A model generated the notes under the pieces. It was given only the letters and a program-made list of their open reading frames with translations, did not search any database and was not told the origin of the DNA. A DNA stretch of 64,000 bases. Origin: Paraburkholderia aromaticivorans. GTDB lineage: Bacteria > Pseudomonadota > Gammaproteobacteria > Burkholderiales > Burkholderiaceae. The DNA is taken from positions 4,216,001 through 4,280,000 of the forward strand of contig NZ_CP051516.1 in the NCBI RefSeq assembly GCF_012689525.1, in the 5' to 3' direction. Within the stretch, counting starts at the first letter, position 1. Each line of letters starts with the position of its first letter. A program made the translations under genes and the position numbers. Shown here piece after piece: positions 43,888 to 58,304 of this stretch.

Positions 43888-44189
43888 GGTTAACCTCCAG
43901 ATTCGATACACGCAGCGTGCGCCTTGTGTACCGCGTTCAATAACGGCGTCCGACCAGTCAGGAGTATTTCGACCGCCTGATACCCACATTGCTGCGGATA
44001 TCAACCGGCTTCATCACTACAAAACCTTTTCGGGTTCGCCATCTGCGTTGGCTTTACATTAAGGACTCGCCTACCTGCTGCGTGCCCGCCAACGGTCTTT
44101 GACAACCGGTCGCTCGATGCAGACTGCCACCTTACGACCGCCCAAAGCCCATAAAACCGCCCCGACTTACGCCGAGGCGATGAAATCTA
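43888..44189 (-). promoter_or_regulatory. Probable L10 leader (autoregulatory mRNA region) before rplJ
   Basis: This 302-base stretch between rplA and rplJ has no credible gene. It corresponds in place and size to the L10 leader, where L10-(L12)4 binds to shut down rplJL translation. A short AGTGATGAAGCCGG stretch near 44015 could belong to the kink-turn-like binding element. I could not fold it by hand with certainty, and no convincing promoter was found. Confidence 0.5.
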
Positions 44190-44888
44190 TCACTGTGCTG
44201 CGATCGATGCCTGGTCGACGCGAACGCCAACACCCATCGTGCTCGACAGCGCAACCTTGCGCAGGTAGACACCCTTGCTCGTTGCCGGCTTCGCTTTTTG
44301 CAGCGCGTCGACGAGAGCGTTCAGGTTGCTACGCAGAGCCGTCGGCTCGAACGAAGCACGGCCGATGGTGGCGTGGATGATACCGCCCTTGTCGACACGG
44401 AATTGCACCTGACCAGCCTTGGCGTTCTTCACGGCAGTCGCGACGTCCGGCGTAACCGTACCGACCTTCGGGTTCGGCATCAGGCCGCGCGGGCCGAGGA
44501 TTTGACCGAGCGTACCGACAACGCGCATCGTGTCCGGCGAAGCGATCACAATGTCGAAGTCCAGCTTGCCGGCCTTAACTTGTTCAGCCAGGTCTTCCAT
44601 ACCGACGACTTCAGCGCCCGCTGCACGAGCTTGCTCAGCTTTTTCGCCCTGTGCGAACACTGCGACGCGAACCGACTTACCCGTACCAGCCGGCAGCACG
44701 ACCGAGCCACGAACCACTTGGTCCGACTTCTTCGCGTCGATGCCGAGTTGCACGGCGACGTCGATCGACTCGTCGAACTTCGCGCTTGCGCATTCCTTCA
44801 CGAGCGACAGAGCTTCGTCGATTGCGTACAGCTTTTGACGATCAACCTTGGCTGCAAATGCTTGCAGACGTTTTGAAAGCTTAGCCAT
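44190..44888 (-). CDS. rplA: 50S ribosomal protein L1
   Basis: uL1 of the mobile E-site stalk, which in E. coli also represses rplKA. It has 232 residues starting [20 protein letters not shown]. The signature region [20 protein letters not shown] is present. The start codon directly abuts the rplK stop. Confidence 0.98.
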   Translation of the reverse strand: MAKLSKRLQAFAAKVDRQKLYAIDEALSLVKECASAKFDESIDVAVQLGIDAKKSDQVVRGSVVLPAGTGKSVRVAVFAQGEKAEQARAAGAEVVGMEDLAEQVKAGKLDFDIVIASPDTMRVVGTLGQILGPRGLMPNPKVGTVTPDVATAVKNAKAGQVQFRVDKGGIIHATIGRASFEPTALRSNLNALVDALQKAKPATSKGVYLRKVALSSTMGVGVRVDQASIAAQ

Positions 44889-45320
44889 TTACACGCCCTC
44901 CACGGTGATGCCCATCGAGCGGGCGCTACCAGCGATCGTACGAACCGCTGCGTCCAGATCAGCTGCCGTCAGATCGGGCATCTTGGTCTTGGCGATGTCT
45001 TCAGCTTGAGCGCGGGTGATCTTGCCGACCTTGTCGGTATGCGGCTTGCTCGAACCCTTGTCGATCTTCGCTGCCTTCTTAATCAGAACCGTTGCCGGCG
45101 GCGTCTTCAGAACGAACGTGAAGCTCTTGTCCGCGAACGCGGTGATCACGACCGGAGTCGGCAGACCCGGCTCCAGTGCTTGAGTCTGCGCGTTGAACGC
45201 CTTGCAGAACTCCATGATGTTCAGGCCGCGTTGGCCCAGTGCCGGACCGACCGGCGGCGACGGATTGGCTTTACCTGCAGGAATCTGCAGCTTGATAAAG
45301 CCGATGATTTTCTTTGCCAT
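44889..45320 (-). CDS. rplK: 50S ribosomal protein L11
   Basis: uL11 of the GTPase-associated centre, needed for stringent factor activation and the site of thiostrepton action. It has 143 residues starting [20 protein letters not shown]. The prolines of the linker ([12 protein letters not shown]) and the C-terminal signature ([11 protein letters not shown]) are intact. Eight extra upstream codons exist but are not preferred. Confidence 0.97.
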   Translation of the reverse strand: MAKKIIGFIKLQIPAGKANPSPPVGPALGQRGLNIMEFCKAFNAQTQALEPGLPTPVVITAFADKSFTFVLKTPPATVLIKKAAKIDKGSSKPHTDKVGKITRAQAEDIAKTKMPDLTAADLDAAVRTIAGSARSMGITVEGV

Positions 45321-45487
45321 GTTGAAAAAACCTCTTTGGAACACCGCACGGGTACATGCGGGCGTTCAGTGAGTAGTAGCGCGCGTTCGCCGAAAAATTG
45401 GGTACTTACGCTCCTCAACGGCCATTACGCGGACCGTAAGCGCGAAATACGGAACGCACCGACTGGTGCGCTCCGTAGAATTCTGGA

Positions 45488-46045
45488 TTACAGCTTTTCG
45501 ACCTGGCCGAATTCCAGCTCGACCGGCGTTGCGCGGCCGAAGATTGTAACGGAAACACGGACGCGCGACTTTTCGTAGTTCACTTCTTCGACGCTGCCGT
45601 TGAAATCCGTGAACGGACCGTCCTTCACCCGCACCATCTCGCCGACTTCGAACAGGGTTTTTGGACGCGGCTTCTCCACGCCCTCCTGCATTTGCGACAT
45701 GATCTTCTCAACTTCCCGCGGGGAAATCGGACTCGGACGATTTCGTGCACCGCCTACGAAACCCGTCACCTTTGCCGTGTTTTTCACGAGGTGCCACGTC
45801 TCGTCAGTCATTTCCATTTCGACGAGCACATAGCCCGGGAAGAAACGACGCTCGGTCACCGATTTGTGACCGCCTTTCACCTCGACCACTTCTTCAGTCG
45901 GAACAAGGATTTGACCAAACTGGTCTTGCATGCCAGCACGTTCGATGCGCTCTTGGAGCGCACGTTGCACGCTCTTCTCCATGCCGGAGTAGGCGTGCAC
46001 GACGTACCAACGTTTGCCGCTCGGGGATGCCGGAGTATCGCTCAT
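45488..46045 (-). CDS. nusG: Transcription termination/antitermination protein NusG
   Basis: Binds the RNA polymerase clamp and links it to Rho or to S10 on the ribosome. It has 185 residues. The NGN domain runs about 10-125 ([20 protein letters not shown]) and the KOW domain about 135-185 ([20 protein letters not shown]). It starts one base after the secE stop, the usual pairing. Confidence 0.98.
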   Translation of the reverse strand: MSDTPASPSGKRWYVVHAYSGMEKSVQRALQERIERAGMQDQFGQILVPTEEVVEVKGGHKSVTERRFFPGYVLVEMEMTDETWHLVKNTAKVTGFVGGARNRPSPISPREVEKIMSQMQEGVEKPRPKTLFEVGEMVRVKDGPFTDFNGSVEEVNYEKSRVRVSVTIFGRATPVELEFGQVEKL

Positions 46046-46046
46046 A

Positions 46047-46427
46047 TCATTTCCAACCCAGAATCACCGAGAAAATCGCCCATTCGATGGACTTATCACT
46101 AATCCAAAGAAAAATCGCCATGACGAACACGAAGCCGAACACTACGAGGGTTGTCTGGGTAGCCTCTTTGCGAGTCGGCCAAACAACCTTACGGACTTCC
46201 TTGTACGAATCTTTGGCGAAAGCGATGAAACCCTTGCCAGGCGCGGAGAGAAGACCGACCGCAACACCCGCGATCGCACCAACAGCCAAGGCGGCTCCGC
46301 GGACGTACCATTCCTGGCCGCTGAGCCAGAAGAACCCCACGAACCCGGCCAAGACTAACAATACGCCCGCGACGAGCATCAGCTTGTCGCCGGATGTATT
46401 TACAGTTTCGACGGAAGGATTCGCCAT
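46047..46427 (-). CDS. secE: Preprotein translocase subunit SecE
   Basis: Clamp of the SecYEG channel. It has 126 residues with three transmembrane helices as in enteric bacteria, not the one-helix minimal form (about 15-35, 43-62 and 95-118). The conserved amphipathic segment [20 protein letters not shown] lies between the second and third helix. Confidence 0.95.
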   Translation of the reverse strand: MANPSVETVNTSGDKLMLVAGVLLVLAGFVGFFWLSGQEWYVRGAALAVGAIAGVAVGLLSAPGKGFIAFAKDSYKEVRKVVWPTRKEATQTTLVVFGFVFVMAIFLWISDKSIEWAIFSVILGWK

Positions 46428-46463
46428 AACACCTTAACGAAGCGCCGCATACGGCGCGAGAGT

Positions 46464-46539
46464 TGGCAGGGGCAGAGGGAATCGAACCCCCAACCTTCGG
46501 TTTTGGAGACCGACGCTCTGCCAGTTGAGCTATACCCCT
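46464..46539 (-). tRNA. tRNA-Trp (anticodon CCA)
   Basis: A 76-base cloverleaf with encoded CCA. The acceptor stem begins AGGGG and pairs with CCCCT. The anticodon loop reads CTCCAAA, giving CCA, and the T arm has GGTTCGATTCC. It lies between tuf copy 2 and secE, the order found in many proteobacteria. Confidence 0.97.
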
Positions 46540-46603
46540 AAACCATTTGGGGTTGACGACACCGCCAACCCCGAAACTACCGATTAACGAGAACTATCTG
46601 GCG

Positions 46604-47794
46604 TTACTCGAGAATCTTGGCAACCACACCTGCGCCGACCGTACGGCCGCCTTCGCGGATAGCGAAACGCAGACCTTCTTCCATCGCGATCGGGTTGATC
46701 AGCTTCACCGTGATCGACACGTTGTCGCCCGGCATGACCATTTCCTTGTCCTTCGGCAACTCGATCGAGCCCGTCACGTCCGTCGTACGGAAGTAGAACT
46801 GCGGACGATAGTTGTTGAAGAACGGCGTATGACGGCCACCTTCGTCCTTGCTCAGCACGTACACTTCAGCCGTGAAGTGCGTGTGCGGGTTGATCGAACC
46901 CGGCTTCGCCAGCACCTGGCCACGCTCCACGTCTTCACGCTTCGTGCCGCGCAGCAGGATACCCACGTTGTCGCCTGCCTGACCCTGGTCCAGCAGCTTG
47001 CGGAACATTTCCACGCCCGTGCAGGTCGTCTTCACCGTCGGCTTGATGCCGATGATTTCGATTTCCTCGCCAACCTTCACGACGCCGCGCTCGATACGAC
47101 CCGTCACCACCGTGCCGCGACCCGAGATCGAGAACACGTCTTCCACCGGCATCAGGAACGCACCGTCGATCGCGCGCTCCGGCGTCGGGATGTACGTGTC
47201 CAGCGCGTCGGCCAGGTTCATGATCGCCACTTCGCCCAGCTCGCCCGTGTCGCCTTCCAGCGCCAGCTTGGCCGAACCCTTGATGATTGGCGTGTCGTCG
47301 CCCGGGAAGTCGTACTTCGACAGAAGCTCGCGCACTTCCATTTCCACCAGCTCGAGCAGCTCGGCGTCGTCCACCATGTCGCACTTGTTCAGGAACACGA
47401 TGATGTACGGCACACCAACCTGACGCGCCAGCAGGATGTGCTCACGCGTTTGCGGCATCGGGCCGTCAGCAGCCGAGCACACCAGGATCGCGCCGTCCAT
47501 CTGCGCTGCGCCCGTGATCATGTTCTTCACATAGTCAGCGTGGCCCGGGCAGTCGACGTGGGCGTAGTGGCGGTTAGCCGTTTCGTACTCGACGTGTGCC
47601 GTGTTGATCGTGATACCACGTGCCTTTTCTTCCGGCGCCGCGTCGATCTGGTCGTACGCCTTTGCTTCGCCGCCAAACTTCTTGGTCAGCACCGTCGTGA
47701 TCGCTGCCGTCAGCGTGGTCTTGCCGTGGTCAACGTGACCGATCGTGCCGACGTTCACGTGCGGCTTGGTCCGCTCAAACTTACCCTTGGCCAT
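46604..47794 (-). CDS. tuf: Elongation factor Tu, copy 2 (tRNA-secE cluster)
   Basis: 396 residues, identical in protein sequence to the copy at 27432-28622 and with the same GTPase motifs. It sits in a tRNA-Tyr-Gly-Thr / tuf / tRNA-Trp unit, so its expression is tied to tRNA synthesis, unlike the str copy. The flanks of the two copies are unrelated. The near-identity begins and ends at the gene borders, which suggests gene conversion. Confidence 0.98.
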   Translation of the reverse strand: MAKGKFERTKPHVNVGTIGHVDHGKTTLTAAITTVLTKKFGGEAKAYDQIDAAPEEKARGITINTAHVEYETANRHYAHVDCPGHADYVKNMITGAAQMDGAILVCSAADGPMPQTREHILLARQVGVPYIIVFLNKCDMVDDAELLELVEMEVRELLSKYDFPGDDTPIIKGSAKLALEGDTGELGEVAIMNLADALDTYIPTPERAIDGAFLMPVEDVFSISGRGTVVTGRIERGVVKVGEEIEIIGIKPTVKTTCTGVEMFRKLLDQGQAGDNVGILLRGTKREDVERGQVLAKPGSINPHTHFTAEVYVLSKDEGGRHTPFFNNYRPQFYFRTTDVTGSIELPKDKEMVMPGDNVSITVKLINPIAMEEGLRFAIREGGRTVGAGVVAKILE

Positions 47795-47856
47795 TTTCGA
47801 CTCCTAAGAGGATTTTTCCGTACGTTGCGCCGGGCGCAAACAATCACCGAGACTTC

Positions 47857-47931
<75 letters not shown>

Positions 47932-47947
47932 GCTACTTCTGTATTGC

Positions 47948-48021
47948 TGGAGCGGGTGAAGGGAATCGAACCCTCGTCGTAAGCTTGGAAGGCTTCTGCT
48001 CTACCATTGAGCTACACCCGC
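47948..48021 (-). tRNA. tRNA-Gly (anticodon TCC)
   Basis: A 74-base tRNA with encoded CCA. The acceptor stem begins GCGGGTG, the anticodon loop CTTCCAA gives TCC, and the T arm is GGGTTCGATTCCC. It lies 16 bases before tRNA-Thr in transcription order. Confidence 0.97.
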
Positions 48022-48062
48022 AAGGATCCATGGATTCCCAACAACTACTACAACTTGCATTC

Positions 48063-48148
48063 TGGTGGAGGAGGTTGGATTCGAACCAACGTAGGCGTAA
48101 GCCAACAGATTTACAGTCTGCCCCCTTTAGCCACTCGGGCACCCCTCC
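48063..48148 (-). tRNA. tRNA-Tyr (anticodon GTA)
   Basis: An 86-base class II tRNA with a long variable arm and encoded CCA. The acceptor stem begins GGAGGGG and the anticodon stem-loop is CAGACTGTAAATCTG. It is the first gene of the tRNA/tuf/secE-nusG transcript, with a strong promoter directly in front. Confidence 0.97.
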
Positions 48149-48162
48149 GCAGAGAACTGATG

Positions 48163-48191
48163 ATTATGGGGGAACAACCGCTTGTTGTCAA
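48163..48191 (-). promoter_or_regulatory. Strong promoter of the tRNA-Tyr/Gly/Thr-tuf unit
   Basis: On the minus strand a perfect TTGACA (48191-48186), 17 bases of spacing and CATAAT (48168-48163) end 14 bases before the tRNA-Tyr 5' end. This is the best promoter in the window by consensus and fits a stable-RNA gene. Confidence 0.85.
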
Positions 48192-48257
48192 GACTTGACT
48201 GACCGTTCCAAACCCAAGGCTCTCACTTATATAGTGATTTCAGCACTTCTTTAAACG

Positions 48258-48290
48258 CAGAAACCCCACCTTTGCGGGGTGGGGTTTCTG
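48258..48290 (-). terminator. rrn operon terminator after 5S rRNA
   Basis: A perfect 13-base-pair stem (CAGAAACCCCACC/GGTGGGGTTTCTG) lies about 15 bases beyond the 5S 3' end. On the minus strand it is followed by CGTTTAAAG, a weak T tract, so a second element or Rho may assist. Confidence 0.75.
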
Positions 48291-48305
48291 TTGCTGCTAG
48301 GGAGC

Positions 48306-48418
48306 CTGACGATTACCTACTTTCACACGGGTAATCCGCACTATCATCGGCGTGGAGTCGTTTCACGGTCCTGTTCGGGATGGGAAGGGGTGGGACCGAC
48401 TCGCTATGATCATCAGGC
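48306..48418 (-). rRNA. rrf: 5S ribosomal RNA
   Basis: About 113 bases. The 5' end TGCCTGATGA pairs with the 3' end ATCGTCAGGC. The internal CCCACCCCTTCCCATCCCGA and CCGAACAGG blocks are universal 5S features. The 150-base spacer toward 23S holds two processing-type hairpins (8-bp stem at 48432-48452, and a CTGGTGA/TCACCAG stem). Ends may be off by a few bases. Confidence 0.95.
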
Positions 48419-48568
48419 ATGACTTGTTGCCGTACTGCCGGTGGGGCAGTACCGCCAATCTGGAAGAAGTAGTTTCTGGTGATGCTCACCAGAGCTAAAG
48501 CGTTGGGCTGTGTTGTTCGAGGCACAACAAACGATCACTCAACCGTGCGCAAGACACACCGGTTATAG

Positions 48569-51449
<2,881 letters not shown>

Positions 51450-51651
51450 TATAACGAGTGTGTCTCGCCACCCCTGTGTTGCCACAGCAGCAGTTCAACA
51501 GTCGCTACAGGTTGAGTATTCGTGTTGCGCCGTATTCCAAAAGCGATCTTTCGATCTCTCTTTTCATACATTGATACAATCACAACCCTGATTCACCTAC
51601 TCACACACCCATCTCTAGATGTCCTTTCGTGAATCTCTTTACTACTTCTTC

Positions 51652-51670
51652 CTGATTGTTAAAGAACGAC
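51652..51670 (-). promoter_or_regulatory. boxA-like antitermination site in the tRNA-Ala/23S spacer
   Basis: GTTCTTTAACAAT on the minus strand matches the boxA consensus that recruits NusB-S10 (NusE) and keeps RNA polymerase going through rRNA. The remaining bases of the 320-base spacer 51450-51769 hold the upstream arm of the 23S processing stem and no gene. Confidence 0.7.
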
Positions 51671-51769
51671 AGCCGATATCGCGGTTGCTATAACCGCGTA
51701 TCACTCTGACTGGCTCAATCGCCAATGCACAACGCTCTGCTTCTCACAGCAACGCTACGCATTGAGGAT

Positions 51770-51845
51770 TGGTGGAGGATGACGGGATCGAACCGACGAC
51801 CCCCTGCTTGCAAAGCAGGTGCTCTCCCAGCTGAGCTAATCCCCC
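51770..51845 (-). tRNA. tRNA-Ala (anticodon TGC)
   Basis: A 76-base tRNA with encoded CCA in the 16S-23S spacer. The acceptor stem begins GGGGGAT, the anticodon stem-loop is CTGCT-TTGCAAG-CAG and the T arm has CGGTTCGATCCCG. Confidence 0.97.
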
Positions 51846-51919
51846 AGTCATACACAGATATCGCTATCTGTACGGATACCCCAGGGGTTGATCAATTAGC
51901 GCAGCCACCGCAGAAACAG

Positions 51920-51996
51920 TGGTGGGTCTGGATGGATTCGAACCATCGACCCCCGCCTTATCAAGACGGTGCTCTAACCAACTGAGCTACAGACCC
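51920..51996 (-). tRNA. tRNA-Ile (anticodon GAT)
   Basis: A 77-base tRNA with encoded CCA. The acceptor stem begins GGGTCTG, the anticodon loop TTGATAA gives GAT, and the T arm has TGGTTCGAATCCA. It lies between 16S and tRNA-Ala, the standard Ile-Ala spacer pair. Confidence 0.97.
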
Positions 51997-52060
51997 CTGA
52001 GTCTGTCCATTTTCACAGCCGATAAGCGTGAGCGCTCAACGTTCGACACGTCTAGCTCGA

Positions 52061-53592
<1,532 letters not shown>

Positions 53593-53784
53593 TCAAACCT
53601 GTTACTGTTTTTCGGTCTCTTCCGAGACCGGTCGCTCACTCAACGTACTGACGAATGATCCAACCATCTTGCGACAGTCAAACCTTCCTTTCATTACTGT
53701 GTGAGACTTGATACTTTCGCTTGTTCGGCAGATCCCGAAAGATCCACCGCGCGTCGCGCATCAAGCGCCCACACTTATCGGCTG

Positions 53785-53800
53785 TTAATTTTTAAAGATC
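53785..53800 (-). promoter_or_regulatory. boxA-like site in the rrn leader
   Basis: GATCTTTAAAAATTAA on the minus strand, about 190 bases before mature 16S, resembles the leader boxA of Burkholderia-type rrn operons. A 7-bp hairpin (CGGTCTC/GAGACCG, 53613-53630) lies closer to 16S and may help processing. Confidence 0.55.
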
Positions 53801-53890
53801 GAGTCCGCATTCACTACCGAACCGGCACCGCACTTCAACTACCCGGCACCGCTTCGTTCTGCGTCGCTGCATCAGCAGCAGAGAAACGAG

Positions 53891-53919
53891 ATTATGGAGG
53901 CTCTTTTTCGTTTCGTCAA
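53891..53919 (-). promoter_or_regulatory. Main promoter of the rrn operon
   Basis: On the minus strand TTGACG (53919-53914), a 17-base spacer and CATAAT (53896-53891) precede 16S by about 300 bases. Both boxes match consensus in five of six bases. An A/T-rich stretch (runs of A and T at 53920-53950) just upstream could serve as an UP element. The rest of 53593-54064 has no gene. Confidence 0.75.
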
Positions 53920-54064
53920 CAACATTTTTTCGCTTTCGCTTAAAACCTTGTTGACGCTACGGCCGCTGGTTTCTGCCGCGGCGCTCGTTCGCAAACGAGG
54001 AAGCGAATCTTAGGCGAACATCAGCCATATGACAAGGGTTTGACCGAAATCTTTTTTTGGCGGC

Positions 54065-55336
54065 TCACTTGCGAGTCGATTTCACTACCGCGTCCATCGG
54101 GACTGCGTCCGCCATTGCCGCATAGCCGGCGTCGCTTGGATGGATGTGATCGCCGCTGTCAAAGTTGCGCTGCAGGCGATCCAATTGCGCCGGGTCACGC
54201 AGCGCGGCGTCGAAGTCCACGACGCCGTCGAAGGCATGGCTGGTCCGAATCCACTGGTTGACGGCGAGCCGAATGCTTTCTCGCGGCGGCGGAAGCGACG
54301 CCGGCGTCAGCGTCGCACCGAACACCTTCACGCCGGCGTGCCGAGCGGCGGTGATCAACCGCTGGTACCCGGCAATCAGATCGGCAGCCGTCGCCGAAGT
54401 GTGCGGAAAGTCGCAGTCGAGACCATTACGCGGCGGCATTGCCGCGAAGTTGATGTCATTGATGCCGATCAGCAGAATCGCCGTCTTGACGCCCGGGCGC
54501 GCGAGCACGTCGTGCTCGAAGCGCGTCGCGAGCGCGTCGCCGTAGCAAGGGGAGTCGCTCAGCAAGCGGTTGCCGCTGATCCCCAGATTGACGATCGCGG
54601 TCGACCGGTCGCCGCTCGCGGCAAACCGGCGCGCCAACGCGTCCGGCCAGCGGTGATTCTGATTCAGGCTGGAGCGCATGCCGTCCGTGATCGAGTCGCC
54701 GATCGCGGCAACGGCGGCGGATGCAGGTGCCGCGTCCACTGACAACCCGGTTATCCACACATATTGCGTAAACCGGCCGCGAAACGCTTCCGCGGAGGCG
54801 TCCGCCGCGTGATTACCCGGCGCCGAAACGTAGTTCACCTGGTTCGACACACGATGCCAGGCCACGATACGCTGCTCCGGCCCCATAAACGCGCTGACGG
54901 CGTAGGGGGCACCTTCGGCGACATCGATAGCGACCGGATCGCTGTCCAACTCACCACCCGGCGGAATCGAGACCGTACCGTTGCCGCCGAACGTCACGCG
55001 CGTCGCGCCCTCACCAGCCGCCGCCGCGCCGCCCGCCGAGCGTGCGATGCGCAGATCTTCGATGACGAGCGGAGTTTTGCCGTACCGGTTGCTAAGGTGG
55101 ACCCGCGTCGACTTTCCGGACAGCGTCGGATAGACGATCTGGCGCACCGTGCGCCCGGCAACTTCCGGTGCGCGATAGAGCGGCGGCAAGTCCGCCCGTT
55201 GCGGGACGGGTTGCAGCGCTGTCGCCCAGGCGGTGACCCAATGTGCCGGGGCGTCGGCTGCGAAAACGGTCGGGGAAGCGGCAAATTGGGCAAGCAGCGC
55301 CGCGCCGCATGCGGCGGCCAGGGTGCGAATGGTCAT
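54065..55336 (-). CDS. Secreted SGNH/GDSL-family hydrolase
   Basis: Probable periplasmic or exported esterase of unknown substrate. It has 423 residues. A Sec signal peptide (about 1-26, ending TVFA) is followed by a beta-rich N-terminal domain (about 40-200) and an SGNH domain. Block I is AAIGDSITDG with the nucleophile Ser, block II GISGNRLL, block III LIGINDINF and block V DHIHPSDAGYAAMAD with the catalytic Asp/His. Such two-part proteins often act on acylated glycans, but nothing here fixes the substrate. It is monocistronic, facing away from rrn. Confidence 0.88.
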   Translation of the reverse strand: MTIRTLAAACGAALLAQFAASPTVFAADAPAHWVTAWATALQPVPQRADLPPLYRAPEVAGRTVRQIVYPTLSGKSTRVHLSNRYGKTPLVIEDLRIARSAGGAAAAGEGATRVTFGGNGTVSIPPGGELDSDPVAIDVAEGAPYAVSAFMGPEQRIVAWHRVSNQVNYVSAPGNHAADASAEAFRGRFTQYVWITGLSVDAAPASAAVAAIGDSITDGMRSSLNQNHRWPDALARRFAASGDRSTAIVNLGISGNRLLSDSPCYGDALATRFEHDVLARPGVKTAILLIGINDINFAAMPPRNGLDCDFPHTSATAADLIAGYQRLITAARHAGVKVFGATLTPASLPPPRESIRLAVNQWIRTSHAFDGVVDFDAALRDPAQLDRLQRNFDSGDHIHPSDAGYAAMADAVPMDAVVKSTRK

Positions 55337-55425
55337 TCGGGTGGTCGGTTCGAGGCGAAACGTGCATTGTGCCCGATCGCTCCAGCCGTCGCGGGTCTCC
55401 GCGACGGCATTCCCGCGCGCCCGAC

Positions 55426-57048
55426 TCAGGCCGTCTGCGCCCCGGCCATCTTCAACGCGAGCGCTTCGGCGACTTCGATCCCGTCGATGGCCGCCGAGTA
55501 GATCCCGCCGGCATAGCCAGCGCCTTCGCCGGCCGGATACAGACCTTCGACGTTCATGCTCTGAAAGTCGTCCCGCCGACGCACGCGAATCGGCGACGAC
55601 GTTCTCGTCTCGACGCCCGTCAACACCGCGTCGTGCATCGCGAACCCGGCGATCTTCTTGTCCATCTGCGGCAACGCTTCGCGAATGGCCTCGATCACGT
55701 AGTCGGGAAGCGCGGTGCTGAGATCGGTCGGATGCACGCCGGGTTTGTACGACGGCACCACCGAACCCAGCGACGTGGACGGCCGCCCGGCGATAAAGTC
55801 GCCGACCAGCTGACCCGGCGCCATATAGTTACCGCCGCCGAGCTCGAAAGCCCGCTCTTCCCATTTGCGCTGGAAAGCAATGCCGGCAAGCGGGCCGCCC
55901 GGATAGTCGTCCGGCGTGATGCCGACCACGATCCCCGCATTGGCATTTCGCTCGGCCCGCGAATACTGGCTCATGCCGTTGGTCACCACGCGGCCCGGCT
56001 CGGAGGTCGCCGCCACCACGGTACCGCCCGGGCACATGCAGAAACTGTAGACGGCGCGGCCGTTGCTGCAGTGATGCACCACCTTATAGTCGGCGGCGCC
56101 CAACTGTTTGTGACCCGCAAACTTGCCGAACCGGCTGCGGTCGATCAAACCTTGCGGATGCTCAATGCGAAAACCGAGTGAAAACGGCTTCGCCTCAAGA
56201 TAGACGCCGCGGTCGTTCAACATCTGAAAGGTATCGCGCGCGCTATGGCCGACTGCCAGCACCACATGATCGCAACGCAGCGTTTCGCCCGTCGACAGCT
56301 TCAACCCGCGCACCTTCCCCTGATCGATCTCAATGTCGTCGACGCGGGTTTCGAAACGCACCTCGCCGCCCAACTCGTGAATGGTCGCGCGCATTTTTTC
56401 GACCATGCTCACCAACCGGAACGTGCCGATATGGGGCCGGCTCAGAAACAGAATGTCTTCCGGCGCGCCGGCCCGCACGAATTCTTCGAGCACCTTGCGG
56501 CCGTAGTGCTTCGGATCCTTGATCTGGCTGTACAGCTTGCCGTCCGAGAAAGTGCCCGCGCCGCCTTCGCCGAATTGCACATTCGATTCGGGATTGAGCA
56601 CCGATTTACGCCACAGACCAAAAGTGTCCTTCGTGCGTTCGCGCACGGCCTTGCCGCGCTCGAGGATGATTGGCCGGAAGCCCATCTGCGCGAGGATCAG
56701 GCCGGCGAACAAGCCGCACGGCCCCATGCCGATCACGACGGGGCGCAGCGCGGTCATCTGCGCCGGCGCCTTGGCGACGAACCGGTAGGTCATGTCGGGC
56801 GTCAAGCCGCAGTGCGGCACCTCGGCGAGTCGCTTGAGCGCAGCCGCTTCATCCGTAACCTCGACATCGACGATGTACGTGAGCTTGATGTCGGCGCGCT
56901 TGCGCGCATCGTGCGCGCGGCGAAACACGGTGTATCGGATGAGCCCGTCCGCGGCCACGCCGAGTTCCGCGAGGCGCGCACGCACGGCGGCTTCGAGGGC
57001 GCTCTCGGGATGATCGAGCGGGAGTTTGATTTCGCTTAGACGTAACAT
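55426..57048 (-). CDS. FAD-dependent oxidoreductase of the COG2509 type
   Basis: 540 residues. The N-terminal 90 residues form a small domain. A Rossmann FAD site follows (VIGMGPCGLFAGLILAQMGF, about 105-124, then ILERGKAVRERT). Further family blocks are GAGTFSDGKLYSQIKDP and, near the C-terminus, LYPAGEGAGYAGGIYSAAID. The family is widespread and annotated as an uncharacterised FAD-dependent dehydrogenase, and the substrate is not known. The ATG at 57048 is followed by MLRLSEIKLPLDHPE. Confidence 0.85.
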   Translation of the reverse strand: MLRLSEIKLPLDHPESALEAAVRARLAELGVAADGLIRYTVFRRAHDARKRADIKLTYIVDVEVTDEAAALKRLAEVPHCGLTPDMTYRFVAKAPAQMTALRPVVIGMGPCGLFAGLILAQMGFRPIILERGKAVRERTKDTFGLWRKSVLNPESNVQFGEGGAGTFSDGKLYSQIKDPKHYGRKVLEEFVRAGAPEDILFLSRPHIGTFRLVSMVEKMRATIHELGGEVRFETRVDDIEIDQGKVRGLKLSTGETLRCDHVVLAVGHSARDTFQMLNDRGVYLEAKPFSLGFRIEHPQGLIDRSRFGKFAGHKQLGAADYKVVHHCSNGRAVYSFCMCPGGTVVAATSEPGRVVTNGMSQYSRAERNANAGIVVGITPDDYPGGPLAGIAFQRKWEERAFELGGGNYMAPGQLVGDFIAGRPSTSLGSVVPSYKPGVHPTDLSTALPDYVIEAIREALPQMDKKIAGFAMHDAVLTGVETRTSSPIRVRRRDDFQSMNVEGLYPAGEGAGYAGGIYSAAIDGIEVAEALALKMAGAQTA

Positions 57049-57202
57049 GAGTACCGGGGGATGCAGGAAGGCCGCAAATCGCGGCCAATTCGCAATTTTA
57101 TAGGTTTAGTGTGGGGACGGGGCGGCGACACCGACGAAACGCTTTCCAAGGGCACCGCCCAAGTCCCTATCGGCCCGATCGACTCATCTCAAAAAATTTA
57201 TT

Positions 57203-57228
57203 AACCGACCGGTCGGTTGGTTTATACT
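57203..57228 (+). promoter_or_regulatory. paaA promoter with TetR-type palindromic operator
   Basis: AACCGACCGGTCGGTT (57203-57218) is a perfect 16-bp palindrome. TATACT (57223-57228) just downstream is a good -10 box. No clear -35 lies 17 bases above. A repressor on the palindrome would cover the spacer. This size and symmetry suit a TetR dimer, presumably the regulator at 62034, with phenylacetyl-CoA as expected inducer. The paaA ATG lies 36 bases after the -10. Confidence 0.75.
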
Positions 57229-57264
57229 GTGCGCACACAGACAACTTCCGCAGAGAGCGTCCCC

Positions 57265-58263
57265 ATGTACACGCAATCCCTGGATATTCCCGGCAACGTC
57301 GCACCGCTGGACGCGGGCGCAGACTCGTCCGAGCAGGTGCAGTTCGACGCGGTCATGGCCGCCGACGGCAAGATCGAAGCTCAGGACTGGATGCCGGAGG
57401 CCTACCGCAAGACGCTGGTCCGGCAAATTTCGCAGCACGCACATTCGGAAATCGTCGGCATGCTGCCGGAGGGTAACTGGATCACGCGCGCGCCCAGCCT
57501 GAAGCGCAAGGCGATTCTGCTGGCCAAAGCGCAGGACGAGGCAGGCCACGGCCTCTATCTATATAGCGCAGCGGAAACGCTCGGCGTATCGCGCGATCAG
57601 TTGATCGCCGCGCTGCACTCGGGCAAAGCCAAATATTCGAGCATCTTCAATTACCCGACGCCCACCTGGGCGGACGTCGGCGTGATCGGCTGGCTGGTCG
57701 ACGGCGCGGCGATCATGAATCAGATTCCGCTGTGCCGTTGCACGTACGGTCCGTACGCGCGCGCCATGATCCGCATCTGCAAAGAAGAGTCGTTCCACCA
57801 ACGCCAGGGTTTCGACGCGCTCATGTCGATGATGGCCGGCACCGAAGCCCAGCGTGAACTGGTCCAGCAGGCCGTGAATCGCTGGTGGTGGCCGGTTCTG
57901 ATGATGTTCGGCCCGAGCGACAAGGATTCGATCCACAGCAACCAGTCGTCGAAATGGGGCATCAAGCGCATCTCGAACGACGATCTGCGCCAGAAATTCG
58001 TCGACGCCACCGTCGACCAGGCCAAGGTGCTCGGCGTCACGCTGCCCGATCCGGACCTGAAATGGAACGAAGCGCGCGGCCATCACGATTACGGCGACAT
58101 CGACTGGGAAGAATTCTGGCGCGTGGTGAATGGCGACGGCCCGTGCAACCGCGAGCGTCTCGCCACCCGGGTCAAAGCCCACGACGACGGCGCCTGGGTT
58201 CGCGAAGCCGCCCTCGCCCACGCGGAAAAACAGCGCCAGCGCGCACAGCAGCACGCCGCCTAA
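57265..58263 (+). CDS. paaA: 1,2-phenylacetyl-CoA epoxidase, catalytic subunit PaaA
   Basis: Diiron oxygenase subunit that epoxidises the ring of phenylacetyl-CoA, the first committed step of aerobic phenylacetate breakdown. From [10 protein letters not shown] it has 332 residues. Diiron ligand motifs are AQDEAGHG and [11 protein letters not shown], with further carboxylates in HAHSEIVGM. An upstream GTG frame at 57217 would overlap the operator and is rejected. It is the first gene of paaABCDE. Confidence 0.97.
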   Translation: MYTQSLDIPGNVAPLDAGADSSEQVQFDAVMAADGKIEAQDWMPEAYRKTLVRQISQHAHSEIVGMLPEGNWITRAPSLKRKAILLAKAQDEAGHGLYLYSAAETLGVSRDQLIAALHSGKAKYSSIFNYPTPTWADVGVIGWLVDGAAIMNQIPLCRCTYGPYARAMIRICKEESFHQRQGFDALMSMMAGTEAQRELVQQAVNRWWWPVLMMFGPSDKDSIHSNQSSKWGIKRISNDDLRQKFVDATVDQAKVLGVTLPDPDLKWNEARGHHDYGDIDWEEFWRVVNGDGPCNRERLATRVKAHDDGAWVREAALAHAEKQRQRAQQHAA

Positions 58264-58304
58264 ACAGCGCGGCATGCCAGACAAAGAATCTCAGGAGATC
58301 TGCA

